NCBI RefSeq assembly: GCF_027172205.1
Contig: NC_070614.1
Coordinates: 48,114,001-48,178,000, forward strand
DNA length: 64,000 bases
Reading direction: 5' to 3'
From: Podarcis raffonei
Lineage: Eukaryota > Chordata > Lepidosauria > Squamata > Lacertidae
The position numbers and the translations under genes are program-made. Positions 44,510 through 56,065 of the stretch are shown one piece after another. The first letter of the stretch is position 1. Each line of letters begins with the position of its first letter. The notes under the pieces are model-generated. The model saw only the letters and a program-made list of their open reading frames with translations. It was not told the DNA's origin and ran no database searches.

Positions 44510-47500
44510 TGGACGAGTTGTTTTATATAAGTTTCTGTTGGTTATTATGTTTTATTTGTGTTTATTTCTTTTTTGTTTTGTTGCTTTTTGTTTGTTTTTT
44601 TGATGGGGCGTTATTGTTTTTATGTTTAGTTTGATAAGTGTGTTTGTATGGGTTGTGAAATAAACTCCATAAAAATATATATGAAGTGACTGACAAATTT
44701 AATAATAAAAAGATGAATAAATCCCAGTGCAGCACAGTGAAATTTATTTACCTGGGAACCAATGGTTGACCAGACATACATTCCTGGTACATCATCACTT
44801 CACTAGTTCCTATCTGTAACTTTCTGCATCTCCAGTTATAAAATTATAAGCTTTACAGAAGGATATAGCTGAGTAGGCATAATTATTCTAAAACTTTGAA
44901 TTTCCCAGACTCAATCAATGAACACCATTTAAAAAATGAACCAAAAAATCCAGCCGCCTACATAACAGTAAAAGGAGGTACACATTCTTGACTCAAATTT
45001 TCCATGTGCTGTATCAGAGGGGAACTATCTTTCCTCCCTAACATGCCATCTGTTGAACTGTAACTGCATCTACTAATTATATTCACACTTTGTCCCTCCC
45101 CACCAAAAAATCCCCCAGAATTTTGTTAACATTTTCATGGTCATCATCATGAGCATCATGAGTTTTGTTGACATATGTCTGCCAACTTTGTAACAGTTTT
45201 GTTTTGGCCATATTAATATTCTTCTGTTTCAGATATTTTAAAATAGGTGTGCAACTAGATTGTTTTGACTATATTAAGGCTTACACTCAAATCAATGTAG
45301 AATGTATTGCATGAGACTCATTCGTTTTTCTAAATGTGAAACTGGTGGAGCTTACATTTTGAACCATGCCCAGTTTGAACTATGTGTGTTTGCTTAGTTG
45401 GATCCTCCTAACAGAGGGTCCATGTTGTGCTCGGCCCTGAAACTCTTCCCTAACCGGCTTGTGGGCAGGGCTTGCCCCGCTCCAAACCGGTGGTGCCACA
45501 GTTATGCCAATGGCCTGTAGCCAATAAGCAGCATGGCAAGGTTGGGGGTTGGGGGTATTTATTTGGCAGCGTGACATAGGGACCTTCTTTTGCTTTGCGC
45601 TGCCGAACACCCGTCCACCCACCCGTTAATTAGGTCGTGTTTGGCCTTGCTTTGGACTTCGGTTTGTCGCCTGTTTTGGAATGGGGGCCTGGTAGGAATT
45701 TTTTCCAATGTGGCAGATTGGCTGTGGCCACTTGGTTTTTGCCTACCTCTTAGCAATCAACACAACTTTGTAAGGTTTGGTGGTTAGGCATTGGTTTATG
45801 GGAATGTGGAGAGGGGAGATGTGGCCATCACCTGCCCCTCCAATGAATAGTGTATTCTCTTAAAGGAATCTGGGGGTCTGGATCTTGTCCGAAGCCCGGA
45901 GAGGGGTTAGCGCCATGCCAGGACCCTTGTGAACCCCAGGGGTGAGAACCAGTCAATATACACTGACGGAGAGCCCCCTGCTGGTTGTTTACTCTTCCAG
46001 ACTTCCTGCAGGGTGGGGCAGGAGCCAGATATAGTTTGATACCAATGCCTAAGCCAATACCAGTCACATTTGTGTAGATTAATAAAGTTGTGGCCAAAAT
46101 TTGTATAATGTATTGCTTGAGGCTCATTCATTTTTCAAAATGTTCTTTGGAAGATAATGCAAGTCAACAAAGAAACATTCCAAACAGCATGTAATCAAAG
46201 ATTAATAAGTATATCTTAGGTCACAAAGAAGTTCTTTTATGAAAATAAAAATGAATTCTTTGTCACACACCATTCTGGTCTGAAATTTTCCCTTCTGGAC
46301 ATGGAGCACAATCATAGCAGCAAAATTTTTCCCCTTCCTTCCTTTTCTTCTGATGACCAGGGGAGCAGCAGTCGTTACACACTGAAATAGGCAACACCTA
46401 CCCATAACCAAGAAAAAATTAATTTTTAAATCACAAATTATTTAATTTCCTTGTTTTATTTTTGCTTGTGAACTTGAAATCAACTCATCCCAGGAACTTT
46501 AAACATAATTTTAGAGTCCTAATCATTGATTTATCTGGCTCTTTATTATTACAGGCCAGGAATATTTTCAATTCCTACTTGGAAATGCAGAGGATTGAAC
46601 CTGAGGGCTTTGTATATCAAAAGCATTTTGCTATACAAATGAGCTTTGGTTTCTGTTCAATGGAATAGAGAGAGAGAGCAGGGCCCACAGTAATACTCCA
46701 GGACTCATACCTTGTTAAAACCCTTGTGCCATGTTATCAAGTCCTCCTGAATGATGATTTTTCTTGATTCAAGAGCATCGTCATCCGCCTGTCCAACTTT
46801 CACTCGAAGGAAGGACTTGTTGGGGAATGTAACTATGTTCATGATGTCAAATGCACGCCCCATTTGCTTTTTCCCATTGAAGCTCAGAGTTTCTCCAACA
46901 GAGTTGTTGAATGTAATCTCAGGAAGATAAGAGTGGAGCTAATTGAGTCATAACAACAAGCCATAAATGGGTTAAAAATTGATATATGATCATATAGGCA
47001 GCGATTTAGAACATCCCTCGTTTTCAAATAAGGTTTAGGTATTATAAAGTGATCTAAATGATAGGAAACCAACACAATTCATACCCATTTAAGTTTAACC
47101 AATATAAATACCACAACACTGCTTTACAACACAATTTGACTTATACCACCATTTCATCTGAGTGTAGGTTCTGCCGGGTTTGTGGGTCATGTGAAATAAC
47201 TGAAAGGGTTTGTCAGTGGGGATAATTTTGACCCTGCCTTGCATCACCTCAACAAGACCCCTCTTTTGTAACCTATCATACCCTTGGCTCAGCCAGTGAG
47301 GCAAAGATAACCTGGGGTGTAGAGAATAAAACATTGTATTTGCCCTTATCCCAGCAGATCTTGGGTTTAGATTGCTCCCTATGTGTGCAAAATTAGCTCT
47401 TGTTTCCTTGGATGATAATCTGGGTGGTCTCCTTTTGGACTACTAAAGCCATTGAATTAAGAAGAATTTGATTTCAACACATTACCTGCAAAGACGGTTG

Positions 47501-48581
47501 GTCTCGAAGTTTAAATTTCTTATCCCATACCATTGCTTTCTGCTTCAATCTGCTAGAGTACATGGCATGCAAAGCATGAGCCACAACATAGACAGCATTG
47601 TAGATACTGTAGCTTTGGCCAGTCATGCCCATCTCAAACTGAGTCGTAGGAAGGCTCTCCAGCCTCTCTTCCCCAGTACATGGTTCATTGCCTTCCACTG
47701 GCACACTGGAGTTTGGGAATGTACAGTCAAATGCTTCCTCCCAGAACTCTTGCAGAAAACCATCTCCTTCTGTTTTATCAGGTTTTAAATTCTGAAGAAA
47801 TTCATTGAATTTTAGAACCTCTTTTGAGTGAATTGTGAAAGAAATTGCACCTTGAAAGAGCTCAAGATCCTTTACTATGAAATCAATTTGGGTTGTTATG
47901 ATCCATACCTTCCTAAATGATGAGCTTTCCTTATTTTCAAACTCTCGTATAAATATAATACCTCTCATCCATAGCATGGTCAAAGATTCTCCAAAGAGTA
48001 TACATGCACTGACTTTATAATCTGTTAAAGACAAATTAATATCCGAGAACACACCAAATGTACCACTCAGATTATCTATACGGCCTACTTGTGGTACTTT
48101 TTGGATGAAGGCTGAACAGATTCCATGTTCGGAAAGCAATGGTTCCAGGGTCTGCAAGAATTTTTCTCCACCGTCACCCTCTGCAACAAAAAATCCAACC
48201 CATGTCCATCCAAAATGCTTTAGTAAGTTGATGATCCCCATATACTGTTGGCTGTCATTGGGTACCATGTTGTAAAAAGAAAGGAACTGATCTGCATCAC
48301 CCTCCTCAGGAGGAAAAGATCCATATGTGAGCTAAAAACAAATGGACAGAAATGATAGATTTATGTCAGGATAAAACTTAATTTTGAGTATGTGCCTTTT
48401 CATTCAACAAAGATAAGGGTTTAGGACAGTTCAATCCAAGGACTTTTCAAGCTTAATGTTCTATAGTTATTGTGAATTATTATTGTTGTTCTTCCTTTTA
48501 TTATTATTATTTTCTGATAATTTTCCTTCATTCTGCATATGATTTCTGGGAATCTAGCATAGCTTGTAAGGATAGCTTCAT

Positions 48582-48622
<41 letters not shown>

Positions 48623-51223
48623 AAATGAATATTCTAAATGGAACCCCATTCAGTAATCTGACTGCAATATTGATGTTTCATAGTTTTCTTCCTAGGAAGC
48701 CTCAGTGACAGCCTTATTGGCAAAGGAAGAATGTAAATTATAAAAATCCACATACCTCCCCCATTCATAGCTCCTACCTGTGGAATTTTGTAGCGGCCTA
48801 TAGTATCGGCAATAAAGAAGGAGGTAACAGAGCTAAGGCCCCCAATGAGGGCTATGAGGGTTTTTTGAGTGTCACATATATAGTTGGGGACAAATCTACG
48901 TGATTTGAAAAGTAGGTCTAGAGTAGTCCGGTAGGTCATCATTGCATCGTAATAACTATCATAGATGTGGAATCCAAGGGTGAGATTAGGCAAGATCTTT
49001 TGATTCTTGTTGATTTCTTTTACAGCAAATGCCAAGGCCAGGGTATGCTGATAGAATTTTGTCACCATGCTGCAAATAAAGTTAAATTTTCAAAATTTCC
49101 AGTGGAAATTGGGGATTTCTTCACTGAGTCTGCCATTGTAAGTCTCAGAATGCAAGCGCTTAAGTGGCTTACTTCCACTAACTTGATTTAAATTAGATTT
49201 TTTAAAAGAAAAGAAAAGAAAAGAAAAGAAAAGAAAAGAAAAGAAAAGAAAGGACACTGTAACAGAAACCGTGAAGTATCTACTGCAAACTGCCAGGACA
49301 GGAAGGAGAGCTTCAGCTATGATAGAAGTTGAAAAGGTAAAGGTAAAGGTACCCCTGAGCATTAGGTCCAGTCGTGACCGACTCTGGGGTTGTGCGCTCA
49401 TCTCACTCTACAGGCCAAGGGAGCTGGCGTTTGTCCGCAGACAGCTTTTGGGTCATGTGGCCAGCATGACTAAGCTGCTTCTGGTGAACCAGAGCAGCGC
49501 ACGGAAATGCCGTTTACCTTCCCGCCAGAGCGGTACCTATTTATCTACTTGCACTTTTGACGTGCTTCCAAACTGCTAGGTTGGCAGGAGCAGGGACCGA
49601 GCAACGGGAGCTCACCCCGTCGCGGGGATTCGAACCGCCGACCATTTGATCAGCATGTCCTAGGCTCTGGGGTTTAACCCACAGTGCCACCCGCGTCCCA
49701 ATTTAAATGAGACTCTAACATCATTGAAAACGATCCTGGGGACTAACACCAGTGCCCTGCCTCAGCTTTCTATAAATATACAGGAGTTAACGAAAATAAC
49801 AGTCTCTGTTGTGGAGACAGTCAAACAATTGGATTCTTCCATATTAAGTCAGCATATGCCAAAGCAAATAAAGGATATTGTTTGATACTGTTAACGTTAA
49901 CATCTATAAAGGATAGAATTTTACAAACTCACTTTACAAACAACCTACACCTTGAAGGAAACAGGATTACAATTCTGAAATAAATTCCATGAAGGATTTT
50001 TAAAGAAAGAGAAGGATTATTATGTCCGGCAACTGCTCTCAAAAATAAAGGATTGGTCTGTTAATCAGTCACTGTCAATATATATAATGTTATAGAATCT
50101 CCATACATGTGATTTTTTTAGTTGATTTAAATGCAGAAAATAACTTTTTCTCCCCACTTAAATCATATACAATACATTATCACACTTCAGCAAATCATTT
50201 TCAACACATTCCTAGAATCAAGAGATGTGCCCAGCAGTGCTCAGAAATGCCCCCAGCTCTGAACACTAGTTCCAAAGAACCAGCTTTGATTGAGTATACA
50301 CATTTTAAATCTGCAATTATTTCTCTGAGTTCTGCTTAAAACCTAATGTGAGAATAATTGAATGAATGAATGAATGAATGAATACAATTCTGGTTGGAAT
50401 ATCCAGAAGGAATATCATTTACCTACATAGTCAAGAGGCATTGGTGTAGTGAATTGCCTGAATCACAAGAATTCTGAAGAAAGTACAAAAAGGAGCTTGA
50501 CACAGCTGCCCTGGAAGCATTGGCTGAGGGACTGTAAAATTTGGTGGCCTTGGATATAAAATGTAACACGGTTGACCCTTGTCTCTGTTATTGTTAATAT
50601 TGGTGTTAAAAGTTAAGAAAGATAAGGGAAAGTGATGAGATACAAAGTATCAAAGTGGGACAGCAAACCTATAAATTAAAGCATTTTCAGATGATGTAGT
50701 TTTTGTTTGCAGAATACCCCTTGGTGACTGTCTCCTTGTCCATTCCTCTGTTGCTTTACAGAATAGAAAGATTTTTAGTATGGGAGAACGAAAGTCTCTT
50801 TAATGTCTGTCTGCTTAGAAGACTCAGACAGTGACTGAGAATGAGAAGCACTCATGGTTGGCCCTATTGGCCCTATTTTAGGCAGAAAAGGTCACCAAAG
50901 CAGTTTATATACATCAGTGGTCAAAACTCACTACTTTAAGACTTAAAATCAGTAAGACATGATACGGAAGAAAAGGGGATTTGAAGGGATATGTGGGGAG
51001 ACACTTACTATGGAAGTTTGAACATATTCTGTGAAGGCTCTTCTTTGAAGAAAACTTCATCAAATACATAAAAGATTTGAGAAGAAATCCCACCAATGAT
51101 GAGGTCACCTGGCTGGTACCACTCATGGGGAACAGGAACAGGATAACTGGTTGGACACCTGCTAGTATTTGCTTTGTAGACAAAAGCCACTTGCAAAAGC
51201 AGCAACAGAAATAGATCAAGCAT
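42291..51223 (-). CDS. V2R-3: vomeronasal type-2 receptor, intact, six exons
   Basis: Exons: 51009-51223, 48778-49069, 47486-48331, 46711-46938, 46271-46397 and 42291-43192; total 2610 bases, 869 residues. All introns GT-AG, phases 2-0-0-0-1. Signal peptide [18 protein letters not shown]; venus-flytrap domain with [15 protein letters not shown] and [14 protein letters not shown]; cysteine-rich exon 5 ([18 protein letters not shown]); seven helices in exon 6 with LLRQPAFG-like [20 protein letters not shown], ending [18 protein letters not shown] class C chemoreceptor of vomeronasal neurons by family. Closest to V2R-2 and the left-edge gene. Introns carry a SINE (intron 1), simple repeats (intron 2), and an L1 plus a GC-rich insert (intron 5, 3 kb). 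No lesion seen. Confidence 0.94.
43440..44690 (+). mobile_element. L1 LINE 3' part in intron 5 of V2R-3
   Basis: The ORF at 43784-44332 gives an L1 ORF2 C-terminus: [60 protein letters not shown] and [20 protein letters not shown]. Upstream about 300 bases are decayed ORF2. The 3' region holds a TA microsatellite (44470-44507) and ends AAATAAACTCCATAAAAA. It is 5' truncated and inactive. Confidence 0.8.
44470..44507. repeat. (TA)n microsatellite
   Basis: About 18 TA units in the L1 3' region within intron 5 of V2R-3. Confidence 0.92.
44691..45400. other. Intron 5 of V2R-3, unassigned part
   Basis: No exon or named repeat seen. The segment at 45280-45345 (AATGTATTGCATGAGACTCA) matches V2R-2 intron 5 at about 22065-22110 and is repeated at 46105-46145. 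Confidence 0.45.
45400..46090 (+). mobile_element. GC-rich insertion of unknown family, intron 5 of V2R-3
   Basis: Less AT-rich than its surroundings, with no counterpart in V2R-2 intron 5. It ends GATTAATAAAGTTGTGGCCA, a polyadenylation-like end, and copies of a roughly 40-base intron phrase flank it (45295-45340 and 46105-46145). It could be an LTR or another retroelement end; I see no coding region. Confidence 0.4.
48583..48621. repeat. (CTA)n microsatellite, intron 2 of V2R-3
   Basis: About 13 units of CTA at the same intron position where V2R-2 has an ATT array. Confidence 0.92.
49206..49251. repeat. (AAAAG)n microsatellite, intron 1 of V2R-3
   Basis: About nine AAAAG units. V2R-2 has at the matching place (about 29010) only a short A-rich run. 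Confidence 0.92.
49336..49699 (-). mobile_element. Sauria-type SINE, full length, intron 1 of V2R-3
   Basis: Minus-strand copy: head GGGACGCGGGTGGCACTGTG at the right end (49699), tail with AAGGTAAAGGTAAAGGTA on the plus strand at the left. The A-box and B-box regions are clear (GGTTCGAATCCCCGCGACGG). It splits intron 1 sequence that is contiguous in V2R-2 around 29100. Confidence 0.92.
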
Positions 51224-51294
51224 CCTTGCAGTGCAGCTTATTTCCTCTTCCCACAAGCCTCTTAAGAAGTGGATACTGGAAAACCACCTGAGTT

Positions 51295-51525
51295 TTGATT
51301 AATGGAACAAATTATAATAATTTGGATAATTGCATGGAGAGATAATAACCTTTTCAGAGTTTTAACGCATAGTGACACTTTTAAAAAATCATCATAATCA
51401 TAATGACTCCATGTTACCTCTGCCCCTGAGTGGCCCACAAAGTGGCAATTGGCATGAAATCTTCTGTGGTAAGTGAAAATCAGTCAAAAAAATAAGAGTG
51501 AAGCCATTTGTGGATGCAATGCAAC
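51295..51525 (-). promoter_or_regulatory. Candidate V2R promoter-proximal block (V2R-3)
   Basis: About 80 bases upstream of the V2R-3 ATG: ATTTGGATAATTGCATGGAG, AGATAATAACC, then TACCTCTGCCCCTGAGTGGC and CACAAAGTGGCAATTGGC. It matches the flanks of the other V2R first exons. Regulatory role inferred. Confidence 0.35.
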
Positions 51526-52199
51526 AAATCCATTTTTTATGTTAACATTATTGCCATACACTCAAATTTTTTTCCGTACGTACAATATTGGGATTATACA
51601 ACTCGCTTGGACTTGCCCCCGTCCCACCCTGGTTTCCATATTTTACCTTCTTTTCTTGCATATAATTTTAATTTTATAATTTTAATTATACCTTCTATTT
51701 CATCTCCACATTTACTAATCTAATTCATTTTACTTCATAAATGCAAAATCAATCCTGCTAATGTTTCTAAATAGCTATAAAATTTTCCCATTCTTGTTTT
51801 AAAATTTCATCATCTTGATGTTTGATCTTCACAGTATAATCCATCATTTTGGTAATCCACTCTTATTTTGTTGGGACCTTGATTCCCATGTTGTGTTTTG
51901 AAGGGAGATGGTTCAATGTTTCCATGACATTCTCTAATCTTCAGATTAGAGAAATCTGTCAAATGGTTTTCAACAATCACCTCTCAAGATTTCCCACAGA
52001 GACCAGAAGAAAGAACCTTCATGTCTCTTCTGCAACCATCTGTCTTTTTCAAAATAATGTAGCAACCATAGTTTTTCCAATTTCCTCCTCCATTTTCATT
52101 CAGCCCATGGAAATGAGTTTTTAACATTTATAATGCAATGATGATAGAAAAGTTTGATTATTTTCATTATTGATGTGGAGAAATATTACGTCCCCCTCA
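51526..52199. other. V2R-3 5' flank
   Basis: No gene. The tract at 51530-51730 matches 1840-2020 and 30560-30680; the stretch to about 51890 matches the left-edge flank (single copy of the phrase duplicated at 2176 and 2371). The remainder to 52199 is unassigned. Confidence 0.5.
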
Positions 52200-52352
52200 A
52201 TTGCTCTGTGCTTTGATCTGGACTAGTCAATGGGATGCAAAGCATGTGCCACAACATAGACAGCCTTGTAGATCTTCTGTCTGTGAACAGTCATGAGCTG
52301 TTCACACAGAGGTCCAGTAAAGCTTTCCAGCCTCTTCTCTCCAGTACACACT
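52200..52352 (-). pseudogene. V2R exon 3 relic (3' half fragment)
   Basis: About 150 bases of the end of exon 3: VCTGEKRLESFTGPLCEQLM, then [17 protein letters not shown], then a stretch like WSRSKHRA. Compare V2R-4 [20 protein letters not shown] and [20 protein letters not shown]. It lies between V2R-3 and the type B flank at 53090-53300, so it is the remains of another type B gene; no other exon survives. Confidence 0.75.
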
Positions 52353-52524
52353 TTATTGTTTTGTAATATATGACACAATAAAAATGAAACATGTTTCATA
52401 CAAATTACTAAAGAAAATACTACAAAGAGAGAGAAGGAGTAACAGGAATGCAAGAAAAAGAAGAAGGAGAAAAATAAGGAAAAAGAAAAAATAATATACA
52501 TAAGTATATAAACCACATGTCTGA

Positions 52525-52528
<4 letters not shown>

Positions 52529-52572
<44 letters not shown>
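52529..52572. repeat. (ATA)n microsatellite at an L2 tail
   Basis: About 14 units of AAT directly at the 3' end of the L2 fragment that follows. Confidence 0.92.
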
Positions 52573-52985
52573 TTATTTATACCCCATCCTCCTCAGCCAA
52601 GACCGGCCTCAGGGCGGCTAACAACCAATAATAAAAACAAGTTGATTAAAATATAATTTAAAAAAGATTAAAATACAACATTAAAACATTAGGATGCAGC
52701 CTCTTCACAGGAGGAGAAAGGAAAAAGAAAGAAGGGGAGGGAATTAAACTGATTCTAAGCCAAAGGCCAGGTGGAACAACTCTGTCTTACAGGCGCTGCG
52801 GAAAGAAATCAGATCCCACAGGGCCCTGGTCTCATGAGATAGAGCATTCCACCAGGCCGGAGCCAGTGTTAAGAAGGCCCTGGCTCTGGCTGAGGCTGAT
52901 CTAACTTCCTTAGGGCCCGGGACCTCTAGGGTGTTGCTATATATGGACCTTAAGGTTCTCCATGGGGCATATGGCTTCCATCACT
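52545..52985 (-). mobile_element. L2-type LINE 3' end, copy 2
   Basis: Minus-strand open stretch YAPWRTLRSIYSNTLEVPGP, ARAFLTLAPAWWNALSHETR, ALWDLISFRSACKTELFHLA: the end of an L2 ORF2 and its 3' region (GCCCTGAGGCCGGTCTTGGC, then a GGGGTATAAATAAATT tail). Better preserved than copy 1 at 15100-15730. Confidence 0.72.
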
Positions 52986-53089
52986 TTTCCATCTTGATCA
53001 TTGATTGACATACCAAGAAAGGAATCTTACTGGCTCTCATCTAGTAAGGCCTCCTCCTTTCTCAGCCTCCCACCCTGAGGAATAATACA

Positions 53090-53300
53090 CAATAAATTTG
53101 TGACAGGATCCAGATGTGTCATCCAGAAGGGGGAGATTATACTATTGCAACAATTACCATGAAAGAAAGAGGTGGGACAAAAGAGAAGTCAGGGTGAAAC
53201 ATTGGGCCCTTTTCATTTGAAGTGTGCAAATTATTTTCACTGTGGTTAGCTGTTAACCACATATGTAAGTTGCACACTGCCACCTATTTCCATCAGCCCC
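53090..53300 (-). other. Type B V2R 5' flank without its exon
   Basis: Matches 32520-32790 and 38020-38215 (ATTATACTATTGC, AGTGTGCAAATTATTTTCA, GCACACTGCCACCTA). It marks where a type B gene once began, now represented only by the exon 3 relic at 52200-52352. Confidence 0.55.
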
Positions 53301-54530
53301 ACATCTTATGGGGGAAGAAGGCCTTCTTGACTATGGTTGCCATATTCCCCAAAGTGAAAAGTGAAAAGATTGTTGAACTTTGCTCAAAGTTATTCAGCTT
53401 TTTTGAGGGGTGGGAGCATATCCCCCTCAAAAAATGGGTTTTTGCCATGCATCTGGGTTTCCCCAAACATTTTGCCCAATGTATGACAGCCCTATTGTTG
53501 ACCTAGCCCCTCTTGGGTTCCCACAGCTTTAAGAAGGTGTTACATGTCAGCTCCAAATGTGATCTGTACAGATGCCAGAACTCAGAAGAAAATAATAGGA
53601 TCTCACCAAACACTTACCTCCAAAAGTACTGCCCATATCAGCCACATAAGAGGACAAGCCATAGAATAATGCAAACATACAATTGTAAAGTTGGACTTCC
53701 AAGAAGTCCAACATGCTGCAGTGCAGGTTTCTCAACTTAATATTGCCCAGGCAATATTATATTAATCACATATATTTAATTAAAGTCATCTACTAGTCTC
53801 TCCAGAAAGTTTCTGGGGTTCTTCCCATTTACCCTCTGCTGCTGCACCAATTGTCTGCATCACATAACTGTCACTAGAATAAATATTTTACTTCTAATTT
53901 AGGGACTCAAGATACAATTTACTGTGGGAGAATTCCCAGTTCCCAGTTTAATGCCCTTCTCAGCTTAATCACCCAAAGCAAATTCATGCATCTTAATATA
54001 GTTATTGAATGCCAACTGTAACATATACTTCCTTTCCTTCTGGCAACGTAAGTGTGGGGGAAATTAGGAAATCACATGTGATGGATCTCTGTAATATGTG
54101 GGTCTTAGTAAGGGAAATAAACTGCACTGATCCCCCTTCTACAATTGTAGAGAAGCAGAAATTAGACACAACCACAGCCATACCCAACCTTTGTCTCATT
54201 ACACATTTGTCCCTTGTAGACAAACCCTTCATTGTCATTGAAAGGCCTAACTCCCTTCCAATTGGTCACCTGTTTCTAATGCATTTAAATGATATTTTGG
54301 TGTTGGTCTTTGTATTTAGTTACATATTATTATTATTATTATTATTATTATTTGCAAAAACCTCTTTGAATTGTGCTCGCACTTCTTTTCAAGATGTGTT
54401 TCATTTCATTTTTCTCATTTCAACAAGATTATCTTTTTTTATGAAGGAAGCTTTCTTGGGGCTTATAGCTTCCTTGACACTTGCATACTGTTGGCCCTGA
54501 ACTGTGGCATGCAGTTCAATAAAACTGAAG
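53301..54530. other. Unassigned spacer with a 163-codon ORF
   Basis: No recognised gene. The plus-strand ORF 54009-54500 (start MPTVTYTSFPSGNVSVGEIR) contains a Leu-rich run produced by an (ATT)n microsatellite at 54328-54351. I do not recognise the product and see no homologue in the window. A near-palindrome AATATTGCCCAGGCAATATT lies at about 53740-53759. Confidence 0.3.
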
Positions 54531-54559
54531 TTCAAATATATTACTAAAAATCCAACAGA

Positions 54560-54795
54560 TTATACAGAATCTGAGTTGAAGGAATCCTGAGGATCATCTA
54601 GTCTAGGCATAGGCAAACTCCGGCCCTCCAGATGTTTGGGCCTAAACATTTAATGGGTCGGAGTTTGCCTATGCCTGATCTAGTCCAACCCCTGCAGTGC
54701 AGGCCTGTGCAGCTCTCCTTTACATGAATCAAACCTGCAGCCTTGGCATTATCAGCACCACGCTCAAACCAACCGAGCTATCCGATTGCCTTATC
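54560..54795 (-). mobile_element. tRNA-Ile-derived SINE with a nested MITE
   Basis: On the minus strand the head at about 54795-54720 reads ATAGCTCGGTTGGTTTGAGC, GTGGTGCTGATAATGCCAAG and CAGGTTTGATTC, very like tRNA-Ile with its A and B boxes. The body follows, and the tail GGACTAGATGATCCTCAGGA is the CR1/L2-mobilised type. The B box and anticodon region are altered, so it is a SINE and not a working tRNA gene. A 74-base MITE interrupts the tail. Confidence 0.7.
54604..54677. mobile_element. 74-bp hAT-type MITE
   Basis: Inverted ends TAGGCATAGGCAAACTCCG and (reversed) CAGGCATAGGCAAACTCCG match at 18 of 19 bases. The 8-bp target duplication ATCTAGTC (54596-54603 and 54678-54685) is the hAT signature. 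Almost all of it is the two ends. Confidence 0.78.
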
Positions 54796-54799
54796 CTCT

Positions 54800-56050
54800 G
54801 TGGAAGTCAAGGTGATGTACATGCTTCTCCCCATCCTCATTCTCAGTCATCCCAAGAACATAGAGCAGAGCTTTCTGAACTTTGTGTCGTAACATGTTAG
54901 TGATCAGCTGCAGTGTGTAGGTGTGTCACACAAAAGGTCCCCGCACACTCCTCCCAGGGCTAAAAAGGGGTTGTTTTAACATTCAGTTTGGAAGTAAAAC
55001 TGAATTATTATGTTGGAAAATGATGCATGTTTAAAAAATGAGTCACCAAATCGAATGTTTGGAAAACTCTGATATTGAGTCTGCTTCATGACATGAGGAT
55101 TCAAGCCACAGTCTGAATCACAACCATAATGGGTCAAAATGGGGACCACCCACATCCCATCCCAGATGTAGTCCTGAATACGTTTTGGGACATGGCTAAT
55201 CTTTAATTTTGCTTTTAAAATAAATAATTCACATTCCACAATGTGGGTGTTCTTTTCAAATATTTTTAATGAATTTTAGTAACCAGAAACAGGCTACATA
55301 AAAAAACAAAAGAAAAGGAAATTAGTTTTTAAAGAAAAAGAGGGGGGAAGAATAAGCTGTCATTAATTGGCAGTAAAGAGATTTGTACATAGCTATGAGA
55401 TATTCGAAGTCAATAATAAAACATATCAAGAAGAAAACAATGTGCTATCTGTAATTACAAAGGGTTTCATGTTTGAAAGAATAATTATTACAAATGTTTA
55501 TTTAAAAAAAGGACTTAAAAGGCAACCTTGAACTAGTCTAAAGTGAAATACTCACATATAGCTGTGGTACATCACACTCCTCAAAAATCTGACTATCTGA
55601 ATACAATGCATTCTCAGGAAATGGGTTTTTAGGTGTCCATTTACATAATGAGTCCATTTACATAATGAGTTAGGTGTCCATTTACATAATGGGAATATTT
55701 CTAATGGGTTGTCAGTCTCAAAAAATTTTTACCCCCACAAAGGGTAAAAAAAACCCCAGGAAAACCCTCTGAAACCTTGTAAAAGAAGGAAGAAAACTCT
55801 GCTTATTTGTTCACAGTACTAAACACAGGCCCAACAGTTTGGAGAGCTGAATCTACAGTGTATATAACAAGATTTGGGTACTAATTACTCACGGTAGAGT
55901 AAGTGAATTTTTTTGTATAAAAAGCAATTGGATACTGAGACTTGCGTGTATAAAATAAAATTAAACAAGTGGCAAAAAAGTAATCTCAAGTATGTTCGCT
56001 ACTGTAATATATGGGGGGGGGGCATGTGGAGAGAATGTATGGTACTGAAC
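54800..56050. other. Unassigned AT-rich spacer 3' of V2R-4
   Basis: No gene. The stretch 55250-55520 is A-rich and may be a decayed retroposon tail; a short tandem duplication of TCCATTTACATAATG lies at about 55637-55692. A G homopolymer is at about 56014-56022. Confidence 0.4.
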
Positions 56051-56065
56051 TCTTACTTATCACCT

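Noticed and set aside
54720-54795. Possible functional tRNA-Ile gene (minus strand)
   Set aside because: The body continues into a SINE with a CR1/L2-type tail, and the arms and B box are altered; a SINE explains it better.
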